A stretch of DNA of 20,413 nt, taken from a virus. Position numbers and translations under genes: made by a program. Shown in pieces: positions 7,143 to 13,783 of the stretch; within the stretch, counting starts at the first letter, position 1, and each line of letters begins with the position of its first letter. The stretch lies in the IMG/VR virus record IMGVR_UViG_3300005518_000044, positions 1-20,413 of that record. The stretch is one strand, 5' to 3'. The notes beneath the pieces are model-generated. The model saw only the letters and a program-made list of their open reading frames with translations. It was not told the origin of the DNA and searched no databases.

Positions 7143-8858
7143 CTAGCCCAATACGGTTAGCCCGCGCTCCTCATAAATACTGATCGCCGACTCCGCCAGC
7201 TGGGCCCGGCCCATGGCCATGATCAAGGCCGTCGCCCCGTCGATCTTGAGCTCGGGCCGGTCCTTCCGCGGGTAAATGTTCTCATTGGCGTCCTCCTTCA
7301 CCACGACGTTCGAGATCATCCAGGTGAGCGCGGGATTCCCATCGTGGTGCAGTTGCCCCGACTTGACCAGAGCCTCGACCCACTTCATGGGATCCGAGAA
7401 ATGTTTCGTCGTCTGCGGCACGGCGATCGCGACGATGCCCTGCCGGCCGCACTCCTGGAGCGTCTCGGCGGCGCCCCATTCATCCAGGGCGAGCTCGGCC
7501 AGGCCGTGGTCACGCGTGTCCTGGAAGAGATCCTCGCGGATCCGGGCGAAGTCGTTCACTTCGCCGTCGGTCACGGTCAGGAAGCCATCGTGCGCCCAGC
7601 CCTGGTAGTGGCGGTTCTTGGGATCCGAAACGGTGTCGGCCGGGAGGTAGTGCCGGCTGAAGATGTAGAAGTGAGGCTTGCCGTCGGCCTCGACGCGGCG
7701 AAACACCCGGACCACGGAGGCGATATCGAGCTTGCTGGCCAGGTCACCGCCGGCGTAGCAGGGCACGTCCTTGAACGCGGAGGGGTGCAGCTTCCGATCG
7801 GCCTGCCGGTTCCACCACTCCATGTTCATCCAGGCGTTCCGCGCCGTGACCCAGATATTCAGGTGCTTGGTCTTGAAAACGTTTTGCTGCCGGCTGTGGG
7901 CGACGGCGTCACGCTGCGAGGCCTTCAGGAACTCGGCGCTCACCGACACCCCGTAGTTCGGATTCGCCTTCCTGAGCGCCCGCTCGCTCGTCCAGTTGTC
8001 GCCCTCGTCGATCGTATAGATGATGCCGAAGATCCGCTCGTTGGGCTGGGTACCGTCGAGTGCCGCAATCACTTGGGTCCGGAGCGCGTAGCAGGGGCCC
8101 TCGATGTTGTCGCCCGCGGTCGTGAGCACGTCGACCAGCGGCTGCCGGCGCGCCCCCATGCCGGTGACCATCGTGTCGTAGAGGGTGGAGTCCAGGTGCT
8201 CGTGGTACTCGTCGACAATCGCGATCGAGGGCGACGCCCCGTCCCCCGGCTTCCCGATGATCGGTTCGAACCGGGAGCCGTTGGCCACGATCGCGATATT
8301 CGAGGCACTGACCTGGACGCCGTAGTGCTCGCGGAACGCCGGCGTCCGCTCGGCCATCAACTTGGCCGGCCGGAAGACCTCCCAGGCCTGTTTCTCGGTG
8401 GTGGCGCCGCTGTAGACCTCCGCCCCGAACTCTCCGTCGGCCGACAGACCGAGCAGACCGTCGAGCGCGCCCTCCGTGCTCTTGCCATTCTTGCGGGGGA
8501 TTTCAGTGTAGGCGATTTGAAACCGGCGGAGGCCCGTCGCGCGATCGACCCAGCCGAAGATCGCGGACCGCCGGAAGCACTGCCAGTCCTGAAGCCTGAT
8601 GCGGGTGGCCCCGGGATTCCCGGGGTGCGGAATGGCCCAATGTCCCTTCACGTGCGGGAAGAGCTCGGCGAACTGGCACGCCCGCTCGGCGAGCTCGGGG
8701 TTGAACAGGTAGGGCGCGTGCTTCCCGGTCCACCGCCTCAGGTCGTTGAGGTGACGGGCGCAGGCCAGGCGGACCCATTTGCACGCGAGGATCTTCCCAC
8801 TGACAACGCCCTTGGCGTAGGCCGTGGCGCGCGCGACATGCGGATACTTCGCCGGCAT
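7143..8858 (-). CDS. terL: terminase large subunit (TerL, Terminase_1 type)
   Basis: 571 residues; the ATP-driven motor and nuclease that cuts concatemeric DNA and pumps it through the portal. ATPase part: the variant P-loop PRKNGKST at residues 121-128 (HK97/phiC31-type 'RKNGKS'), Walker B SIAIVDEYHE at 211-220 with Asp216-Glu217, and coupling motif VLTTAGD at about 244-250. RNase H-like nuclease part: acidic residues Asp372 (GGDLASKLD), Asp459 (LALDEWG) and Asp540 (KIDGATALI), the expected three metal-binding positions. Full length for the family. The ATG overlaps the TerS stop by 4 nt. The HNH endonuclease gene encoded upstream is a usual partner of this terminase type, favouring cos-type ends. 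Confidence 0.97.
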   Translation of the reverse strand: MPAKYPHVARATAYAKGVVSGKILACKWVRLACARHLNDLRRWTGKHAPYLFNPELAERACQFAELFPHVKGHWAIPHPGNPGATRIRLQDWQCFRRSAIFGWVDRATGLRRFQIAYTEIPRKNGKSTEGALDGLLGLSADGEFGAEVYSGATTEKQAWEVFRPAKLMAERTPAFREHYGVQVSASNIAIVANGSRFEPIIGKPGDGASPSIAIVDEYHEHLDSTLYDTMVTGMGARRQPLVDVLTTAGDNIEGPCYALRTQVIAALDGTQPNERIFGIIYTIDEGDNWTSERALRKANPNYGVSVSAEFLKASQRDAVAHSRQQNVFKTKHLNIWVTARNAWMNMEWWNRQADRKLHPSAFKDVPCYAGGDLASKLDIASVVRVFRRVEADGKPHFYIFSRHYLPADTVSDPKNRHYQGWAHDGFLTVTDGEVNDFARIREDLFQDTRDHGLAELALDEWGAAETLQECGRQGIVAIAVPQTTKHFSDPMKWVEALVKSGQLHHDGNPALTWMISNVVVKEDANENIYPRKDRPELKIDGATALIMAMGRAQLAESAISIYEERGLTVLG

Positions 8859-9379
8859 CAGCCGAGCTTACTGAACGGGTTCGATCCCATCCCGTCGGGG
8901 TTGGGCTGGCGCGACACTTTGCCGAGCGTGGCGGGCGAGAGGCCGAACTCAGCCAGCAGGGACTGCGCGTGCCGCGCCGCCTCCGACCGGAGCGCCACCT
9001 CCGGCCGGGCGCGCATCATCGTCTTCGTTTCCCGCTTCGGTGTGCTCTTCCCACCCTTCTTCGTCGACGCCGTTTTGGTCGTGGTGGTCTTAGACGCATA
9101 CGTATAGCCCTCGCGCTCGAGGACCTCAGTGAATTTTTCGACCTCGTGCAGTCGCATCGCCGCCAGGGCGAGCATCTCGGTGTGGGATTTTGACGCGAGC
9201 TGCTGCAGGTCGAGGCGCGTGGCGAGTGCGGCGAAGATCTCCACCGCGCGCCGCGGCAGCCACTCCGGCGCGCGCGGCGCATCGGGATCCGGCGTCGGCG
9301 CGTTAGGGTTTACGCGATCGGGCCGGATGGTACCGATGATTTTCTTTGTCGCGTCCGGAGTGCGCTTTCGTCCCTTCAC
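8858..9379 (-). CDS. terS: terminase small subunit, P27 family
   Basis: 173 residues; the DNA-recognition subunit that loads TerL on the packaging site. The N-terminus is basic (MKGRKRTPDATKKIIGTIRP) followed by PEWLPRRAVEIFAALATRL, as in the P27 family. The C-terminal ARPEVALRSEAARHAQSLLAEFGLSPATLGKV (about 124-155) is the family signature. Between them, residues about 95-120 form an unusually long Thr/Lys-rich loop (ASKTTTTKTASTKKGG onward) where most relatives have a short linker. It starts with GTG; GAGGTG lies 8 nt upstream. It is translationally coupled to TerL by an ATGA overlap. Confidence 0.93.
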   Translation of the reverse strand: MKGRKRTPDATKKIIGTIRPDRVNPNAPTPDPDAPRAPEWLPRRAVEIFAALATRLDLQQLASKSHTEMLALAAMRLHEVEKFTEVLEREGYTYASKTTTTKTASTKKGGKSTPKRETKTMMRARPEVALRSEAARHAQSLLAEFGLSPATLGKVSRQPNPDGMGSNPFSKLG

Positions 9380-9490
9380 AACGATTTCACCTCAATTCCG
9401 ACCGAACAAAAAAACGCCTGGGCGCACGGCTTCCGGACGACGATGCCAGAGATCGGACACACCCTCCCCCTGGCACGATCCTTGGCTCGG

Positions 9491-9727
9491 TCAGCCCACT
9501 ACCTGAATCGCGCTGACACGTCCGTTCTCCCCGCGCGCGATCTCCACGCGCTGCCTTGCCGTGAGAGCCTTCCACTCCTTGCCCTTCTCCTTCGTGTGCG
9601 TGGCCGAGGCAGCGAGCGAGCCCTGGGCACCTTCCATGATGGCATCACCCACACCCACCTCACTGCCTGGCTCCTCGCCCTTCACCCGGGCAACGGCTCG
9701 CGTCTTACTGGGCTTTCCTTTTGACAT
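9491..9727 (-). CDS. small basic hypothetical phage protein
   Basis: 78 residues from the ATG at 9725-9727, chosen because GGAGG lies 8 nt upstream; an earlier ATG in the same frame has no good ribosome binding site. Not recognised. The N-terminus is strongly basic and polar (MSKGKPSKTRAVARVKGEE), the middle is Gly/Ala-rich, and the C-terminus KALTARQRVEIARGENGRVS looks like a short basic helix. It overlaps the 3' end of the HNH gene by 23 nt and sits between HNH and TerS. It may act in DNA packaging by location only. Confidence 0.6.
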   Translation of the reverse strand: MSKGKPSKTRAVARVKGEEPGSEVGVGDAIMEGAQGSLAASATHTKEKGKEWKALTARQRVEIARGENGRVSAIQVVG

Positions 9728-10094
9728 TGCCGAATCCTCCATCGAAGGTTGCGGTCTTGCGATTATGGCAGCTTGACCACCATGCCCGGACATTCGCACG
9801 ATCGAGCTCGAGGTCCGGTCGTTCGCTGCGCGGGATGGTATGGTCCACCGTGTCCGACGGTTTCCCGCAGCCGCACCGGCAGTACGGTTCCTCCTTCAAC
9901 ACCTCGGCCCTGAGCGCGCGCCAGGGCTTGCTGCTGTAGAACTGTCGATCCGGGCCCTTGGCCAAGTCGGCCCGCGCGCGGCGCTGGTGCGGGCTGCCAT
10001 ACGCGGTGCGCACATGCGCGGGGCAGTAGCCGCCGCCTCGTACCGTCAGCCGGCAACCTGGTTGCCTACAAGGGCGCAGCGGAGCGCTCGGCAT
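9705..10094 (-). CDS. HNH endonuclease (packaging-associated)
   Basis: 129 residues. An N-terminal Cys/His cluster (Cys9, Cys14, Cys24, His27; CRQPGCRLTVRGGGYCPAH) precedes the HNH core: FYSSKPWRALRAEVLKEEP, then CRCGC (72-76), the catalytic TVDHTIPRSE with Asp84-His85, Asn101, and the closing CHNRKT (109-114). This matches phage HNH proteins encoded beside P27/Terminase_1 terminases, which assist TerL in cutting cos sites. The start is the ATG overlapping the preceding stop by 4 nt; a longer reading through the upstream gene is rejected. It is the last link of a chain of five genes joined by 4-nt overlaps. Confidence 0.92.
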   Translation of the reverse strand: MPSAPLRPCRQPGCRLTVRGGGYCPAHVRTAYGSPHQRRARADLAKGPDRQFYSSKPWRALRAEVLKEEPYCRCGCGKPSDTVDHTIPRSERPDLELDRANVRAWWSSCHNRKTATFDGGFGNVKRKAQ

Positions 10095-10327
10095 CAGGCG
10101 GCCTCGACCTTCAACTGGTACATGCACTTGCAATCGCAGATCCATGCGATCGTGAGCTCGCCGCCCTTGACCACGGCAAACCGCAGCAGCCGCATGCGAA
10201 CCACCGTATCCGGGCCTGGAATCCCCCAGATCTCCCGACACCTCGAGCAGCGCACACGATCGCCTGCACGGAAGGTTTCCACCTCAAAGCCGAGCGTGGC
10301 GGCGGGCATCCTCCTAGTTCTGGTCAT
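10094..10327 (-). CDS. small zinc-ribbon-like protein (fourth of four)
   Basis: 77 residues. CSRC at 27-30 and CDCKC at 64-68 give two metal-binding knuckles about 33 residues apart; between them are beta-like stretches (TVVRMRLLRFAVVKGGELTIAWI). No enzyme motif, signal or membrane segment. It shares both ends by 4-nt ATGA overlaps with its neighbours (start over the stop of the preceding small Cys-rich gene, stop over the HNH start). This is a plausible zinc ribbon that binds nucleic acid or protein; the function is unknown. Confidence 0.7.
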   Translation of the reverse strand: MTRTRRMPAATLGFEVETFRAGDRVRCSRCREIWGIPGPDTVVRMRLLRFAVVKGGELTIAWICDCKCMYQLKVEAA

Positions 10328-10551
10328 GTGGCCACCGTGGCGTCGTCAGCTCTCAGAATGTCCTTCGCGCGCGCCACGAGTAGGTCGGTGCATTCCAGGC
10401 AGACGGTCCCCACTCGCTGCTGCCGAGGCTGACCTTGAAGCACCAATCCCAGGAACGAACTGGCAGCCATATCCCGGAGGACGATGTCCAGCACTACGCA
10501 TTGCTGGTCGGTCACGTCGGCGCCGCATCGATCACAGGAGACTGTGATCAT
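10324..10551 (-). CDS. small zinc-ribbon-like protein (third of four)
   Basis: 75 residues, starting at the ATG at 10549-10551 that overlaps the upstream stop by 4 nt. CDRC at residues 7-10 and CLEC at 51-54 form the two halves of a likely zinc ribbon, separated by a hydrophobic strand-rich core (VVLDIVLRDMAASSFLGLVL). The C-terminal RAKDILRADDATV is helical. An in-frame extension upstream is possible but would overlap the preceding gene almost entirely and has no support. The function is unknown. Confidence 0.65.
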   Translation of the reverse strand: MITVSCDRCGADVTDQQCVVLDIVLRDMAASSFLGLVLQGQPRQQRVGTVCLECTDLLVARAKDILRADDATVAT

Positions 10552-10844
10552 GCAGCCGCCGCGCGGTCGAGCATTGAGGTCTCGAACCGATTGATCGCCC
10601 CGCAGCATCGAGCTCGACATTCGAAGCCCGTGATCGGGCCCCGGCGGATCCAGGCAAGACCGACGAGCTTCATACGGGTATCTCTGCTGTGGCACTTCTG
10701 GCACCGGAGTAGTACTGGCACGGCAGGTGAGAGCGGTCCGGGCTTCGGCCCGAAGAGCCCGGCCTGGTGCAGGGCGAAGAGCAGCTGCGCGAGCGGATCC
10801 GTGAGCTCGCAGCCGACCGGGGACAGGGGCTCGAGCTCGATCAC
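10548..10844 (-). CDS. small zinc-ribbon-like protein (second of four)
   Basis: 98 residues, GTG start in a 4-nt GTGA overlap with the upstream gene. The N-terminal half is a short helix and a Pro-rich stretch (ALHQAGLFGPKPGPLSP). The C-terminal half carries CQKC (48-51) and CRARCC (76-81), a spacing that fits a zinc ribbon. No catalytic motif. It resembles the neighbouring small genes in layout (two cysteine knuckles around a strand-rich core) but the sequence similarity is too low to call paralogy by eye. Confidence 0.65.
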   Translation of the reverse strand: MIELEPLSPVGCELTDPLAQLLFALHQAGLFGPKPGPLSPAVPVLLRCQKCHSRDTRMKLVGLAWIRRGPITGFECRARCCGAINRFETSMLDRAAAA

Positions 10845-11209
10845 GCGGGCTTCGCCAGGTTAGGGTGATCGGGGTCCGCGATTTCACCGCGAGAGACTTT
10901 CGAGGCGTGAGAGATCCCCCGCTTCATGATCCGCACGACCCGCTCCCATGGCTTCCGATCGAAGGCGCAGCCCAGGCAGCCGATCTCGGCCAAGATCAGG
11001 CTGAGGTTCTCAACCTGTTGTTCTGCTCGCCTCCAGATGGACGGCTCGTTGCTCGCTTGCTGGAATAAAAGGATGTTGGCGACCACGATGGCCGCTTTCC
11101 AGGGACTCGACTCCTTGATCTCCAGCTCCACGACGACGAGCTCGTGGAGGCATCGCGAGCAGAGCTGAGGGACGCGGATCGCATCCTTTGGCAGGTCGTT
11201 GGCGGTCAT
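10841..11209 (-). CDS. small Cys-rich hypothetical protein (first of four)
   Basis: 122 residues. CSRC at 17-20 and CLGC at 78-81 flank a helical core with [28 protein letters not shown] and [19 protein letters not shown], so a zinc-held helical hairpin is plausible. The C-terminal part is basic ([21 protein letters not shown]). It is the first gene of the minus-strand run; its ATG lies only about 90 nt from the junction with the comM fragment, and a small stem (CCGGA/TCCGG, 11216-11230) sits just upstream of it. No function recognised. Confidence 0.6.
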   Translation of the reverse strand: MTANDLPKDAIRVPQLCSRCLHELVVVELEIKESSPWKAAIVVANILLFQQASNEPSIWRRAEQQVENLSLILAEIGCLGCAFDRKPWERVVRIMKRGISHASKVSRGEIADPDHPNLAKPA

Positions 11210-11285
11210 CGGCTGCCGGAGGCCTTCCGGTGGTGGACGCGCAGAGGTGGGAGGTTCAGCGTGCGAACGATCGGGCGGGTTTTCA

Positions 11286-11303
11286 GGTACTGGTTATCTC
11301 GCC
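11286..11303. other. junction of prophage right end with comM
   Basis: Plus-strand comM homology starts abruptly at the CTC of 11298-11300 ([10 protein letters not shown]). The codons just before it read GFSGTGY, whereas ComM normally has a basic segment ending in 'ITVN' there. The sequence to the left belongs to the phage operon. I read this as one attachment-site half (attL or attR) of the prophage. The exact crossover and core length cannot be fixed without the empty site. Confidence 0.65.
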
Positions 11304-12147
11304 CCGGCGGATGTGCGCAAGGAGGGCTCGGGGTTCGATCTGGCTGTCGCACTCGGGATTCTCGCCGCGAGCGAGCAAATCCAGGCGGCGTCGCTGGAGG
11401 GTGTCGTCGTACTGGGAGAGCTCGGGTTGCAGGGAGACCTCCGTCCGGTGCGGGGTGCCTTGCCGATGGCCATCGCCGCGCGGGCGGGGGGTGCCCGCGA
11501 GGTGATTCTTCCCGCCGTGAATATGGCCGAGGCGGCGGTGGTGGAGGGGCTGGTGGTCACCGGGGCGGATTCGCTGCTCGCGGTCACCCGGCATCTCGGT
11601 GGGCAGTGCCTCATCGCGCCCGCGGTGTCCGCTGTCTTCTGCGGTCAGGATACTGGTCCAGGTGACGGCGTCGACTTCGCGGAAGTGCGCGGCCAGCTCG
11701 CCGCCAAGCGGGCGCTCGAAGTCGCGGCGGCCGGCGCGCACAATGTTCTGTTGATTGGCCCGCCCGGGGCGGGGAAGACCATGCTCGCCCGGAGGATGCC
11801 ATCGATTTTGCCTGCCGCACCGCTCGACGAGGCGCTCGAGATCACCAAGGTGCACAGTGTCGCGGGACTATTGCCGTCGGGAACCGCTCTGATCCGACAT
11901 CGGCCGTTTCGCGCGCCGCATCACACCATCAGCGACGCGGGACTGGTGGGTGGTGGGTCCTCGCCGAAGCCGGGCGAGGTCAGCCTGGCGCACGGGGGCG
12001 TGCTCTTCCTCGACGAGCTGCCGGAATTCCATCGTCATGTGCTGGAAGTCCTGCGCCAGCCGCTGGAGGATGGGGTCGTGACACTCTCGCGGGCGGCGGC
12101 TCGGCTCACCTTCCCGGCGCGTTTCACTCTGATCGCCGCGATGAATC
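11298..12147 (+). pseudogene. comM: comM/yifB (Mg-chelatase-like AAA+ ATPase), internal fragment
   Basis: About 283 codons of ComM, the hexameric helicase that helps integrate transforming DNA by branch migration. Visible: [20 protein letters not shown] at the left end, the lid of the N-terminal Lon-S16-like domain ([19 protein letters not shown]), the P-loop [13 protein letters not shown], the conserved [19 protein letters not shown], Walker [12 protein letters not shown], and [11 protein letters not shown] at the right end. Missing are about 70 N-terminal residues and everything after AAMN (normally PCPCG, sensor 2 and the C-terminal Mg-chelatase part). The frame is intact inside, so the break is by insertion at both ends rather than by decay. 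G+C is high, as in the rest of the left half. It cannot make a working protein. Confidence 0.93.
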
Positions 12148-13689
12148 TCTGAGGGTTTGGGAACCTTTTGTTTTGTCTTTAGCCGAAGGCTTAGAATCAG
12201 AGGGCAGGTAGGCCAGTTGTATGGTTATCTCGTTGTCTGCCACAAGGATATGGTCGGTGATCCCTTCAATGATCTGACGCCGGTCTACAAACGGAAGGGA
12301 AGGCCAGCGGGAGTAGAGGTCTCGGGCTTCTGACAGGACTTCGTCTGAGGAGCGGAGCTGAAGCCTCAGGAAATCAACCTCGGCTTGGAGTCTTGGCGTC
12401 TCGTCCTGGAGCTGTCTAAGCCGCTCCTCAAGGGGAGTGTTGCGATCTGCAAACAGTTGACCCGAGATTTGATCCTTCAGATAGAGTTGGTAGAGCTTGT
12501 CCATTTCGGCTGAAACGCTGGCTTTTTCTGTTTCTAGGGAATCCAAGACTTGTTGCTTGCCGGAGAGGTTCTGGTCGGCCTGCTCCAGCGTTTCGGCCAT
12601 TTGAGTTGGGGAAAGGACAAGGCCTTTCAGTTGGTCGACAAAAACGGCCTCAAGGTCCTCCTCCCCTACGCTATTTAGGCACTCTTGGCAGACATAGCTC
12701 TTGCCGCGGGTCCTGACATACATCTTCGTTTTGCACTTGCAGACCACGATTCCTGAGAAGAGGTGCGCGCCGCCTTTGGTTGGGGCTGCACCAGGCACCT
12801 TCTGGGCTCTGAGGATCGCGTTGCAGGCCTCCCATAGATCCTCTTGGACTATTGAAGGGGCTTCGACGTAAACCCATTCTGAGGGCTTCTTGAAGGCTGA
12901 ACCACGGCCCGGGCTTTCCCGGTAGTTCATTCTCCGGATGCCCTTAGCAAGGGGATCTGCAATAAGCCGTTCGATACCGCTCGGGCGGAACTTGAAGCCC
13001 TTGCGAGTCCGGTGGCCGGCCTTAGTTAGGAGCCTTGCCACGGTCGCCTTTCGCTTGTGTTCGGCGAAAAGCTCAAAGATCAGCCGCCGAATCGGAGCTT
13101 CCTTCTCGTCTACAACGAGTTTCTGGTCTTGCCAGCGGTAGCCGAACGGGGCGGCCCCACCCAGTGTCTTTCCGAGCTTTGCTCTGATCGGAACCGAGGC
13201 GGCAACCCTCGCCGAGATTTCGGAGCGCTCCCATTCTGCCAATGCCGCCATCATCGTATAGAACATCCGGCCGGCGGGGGTGGTTGTATCTATTGATTCC
13301 TGAAGGGAGATGAGGTCTGCCCCGTGGGCTTGAAACTCGTCGGCGAAATCAAGCAACTCCCGAACATTGCGGGCGAGTCTAGCGATCTTAGAGAAAATGA
13401 TCGCAGTGATCCTGCCTGATCTTACATCAGCAAGCATCCGTTTCGCTTCGGGGTGATTACTAACCTGCTTGCCTGAGACCCCTTCAAGGCGGTAGACCGT
13501 TACGACATCCCAGCCTTTGAGTTCTGCGTAGTAGCTGGCCCGCTTCTCGTGGTGCTCGGGGCTCTCTCCCCTAGCCTGATCCTCAGTGGAAACCCTGATC
13601 CAGATGCCCACCTTACGCTTCGGCTCAGCAAGTGACTCTGTAGGCAATCGACTTTGGCGTGACGTGCGTGCCACATCGTCCTTACGCAT
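12124..13689 (-). CDS. large serine recombinase (site-specific integrase)
   Basis: 521 residues. The N-terminal resolvase domain carries [12 protein letters not shown] with catalytic Ser34, [19 protein letters not shown] (the conserved 'sRlaR' active-site arginines) and [33 protein letters not shown] (about 125-157). The Recombinase domain follows ([35 protein letters not shown]). A zinc ribbon is formed by CKCKTKM and CQEC (about 326-348), and a coiled-coil (about 370-450, rich in Leu/Glu/Gln) precedes the tail. It performs integration and excision of the right-hand element. ATG with GAGGAGGAG 5 nt upstream. The last 8-9 codons and the stop are read from antisense comM DNA, so its C-terminus in the excised circle would differ. 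G+C is clearly lower than in comM. Confidence 0.95.
   Translation of the reverse strand: MRKDDVARTSRQSRLPTESLAEPKRKVGIWIRVSTEDQARGESPEHHEKRASYYAELKGWDVVTVYRLEGVSGKQVSNHPEAKRMLADVRSGRITAIIFSKIARLARNVRELLDFADEFQAHGADLISLQESIDTTTPAGRMFYTMMAALAEWERSEISARVAASVPIRAKLGKTLGGAAPFGYRWQDQKLVVDEKEAPIRRLIFELFAEHKRKATVARLLTKAGHRTRKGFKFRPSGIERLIADPLAKGIRRMNYRESPGRGSAFKKPSEWVYVEAPSIVQEDLWEACNAILRAQKVPGAAPTKGGAHLFSGIVVCKCKTKMYVRTRGKSYVCQECLNSVGEEDLEAVFVDQLKGLVLSPTQMAETLEQADQNLSGKQQVLDSLETEKASVSAEMDKLYQLYLKDQISGQLFADRNTPLEERLRQLQDETPRLQAEVDFLRLQLRSSDEVLSEARDLYSRWPSLPFVDRRQIIEGITDHILVADNEITIQLAYLPSDSKPSAKDKTKGSQTLRDSSRRSE
12141..12156. other. junction of comM with the serine-recombinase element
   Basis: ComM identity stops within the codons ATG AAT C (12141-12147), where the family motif should continue with Pro-Cys-Pro-Cys-Gly; instead the plus-strand frame ends at once (TGA at 12150-12152). 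The recombinase gene begins on the other side. This is the expected layout for an attachment-site half next to a large serine recombinase. The exact crossover dinucleotide cannot be told from one junction. Confidence 0.7.
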
Positions 13690-13694
13690 TTTTA

Positions 13695-13754
13695 CTCCTC
13701 CTCTAGTTTTGTTGCTAGCGTAACCGATTTAGCGACGGCATTTCTAGAGGGGAG
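13695..13754 (-). promoter_or_regulatory. recombinase leader: hairpin that can mask the ribosome binding site
   Basis: CTCC-T-CCTCTAG (13695-13706) and CTAGAGGGGAG (13744-13754) are complementary over 11 bp with one bulged base, with a 37-nt loop. On the minus strand the 3' arm is the recombinase Shine-Dalgarno itself (GAGGAGGAG, 5 nt before the ATG). A transcript starting upstream of 13754, for instance by read-through from the ATPase gene, would hide the ribosome binding site; one starting inside the loop would not. I saw no convincing promoter here. Confidence 0.45.
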
Positions 13755-13783
13755 CGTGTGCGTCAGACGCCGCGTGTTGGGGA

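Noticed and set aside
7344-9107. 587-codon plus-strand open frame opposite terminase genes
   Set aside because: Antisense to TerL and TerS, with no domain or ribosome binding site; a third-position G+C artefact.
9408-9424. Possible terminator with a run of seven T on the minus strand upstream of TerS
   Set aside because: The preceding CGCC/GGCG repeat has only a 2-nt gap, leaving a 3-bp stem; too weak to call.
11199-12152. The comM frame as an intact 317-residue gene with its own ATG
   Set aside because: The first 33 codons are phage DNA without similarity to ComM and the last codon is created at the junction; it is a stranded fragment.
12152-12170. GGTTTGGGAACC dyad next to the comM junction as a recombinase binding site
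   Set aside because: A 4-bp dyad in a short window is expected by chance, and without the empty site or the other end it cannot be tied to the attachment site.
13750-13780. GCGTCAGACGC palindrome downstream of the ATPase gene as a terminator
   Set aside because: The 4-bp stem has a 3-nt loop and no T-tract on either strand.
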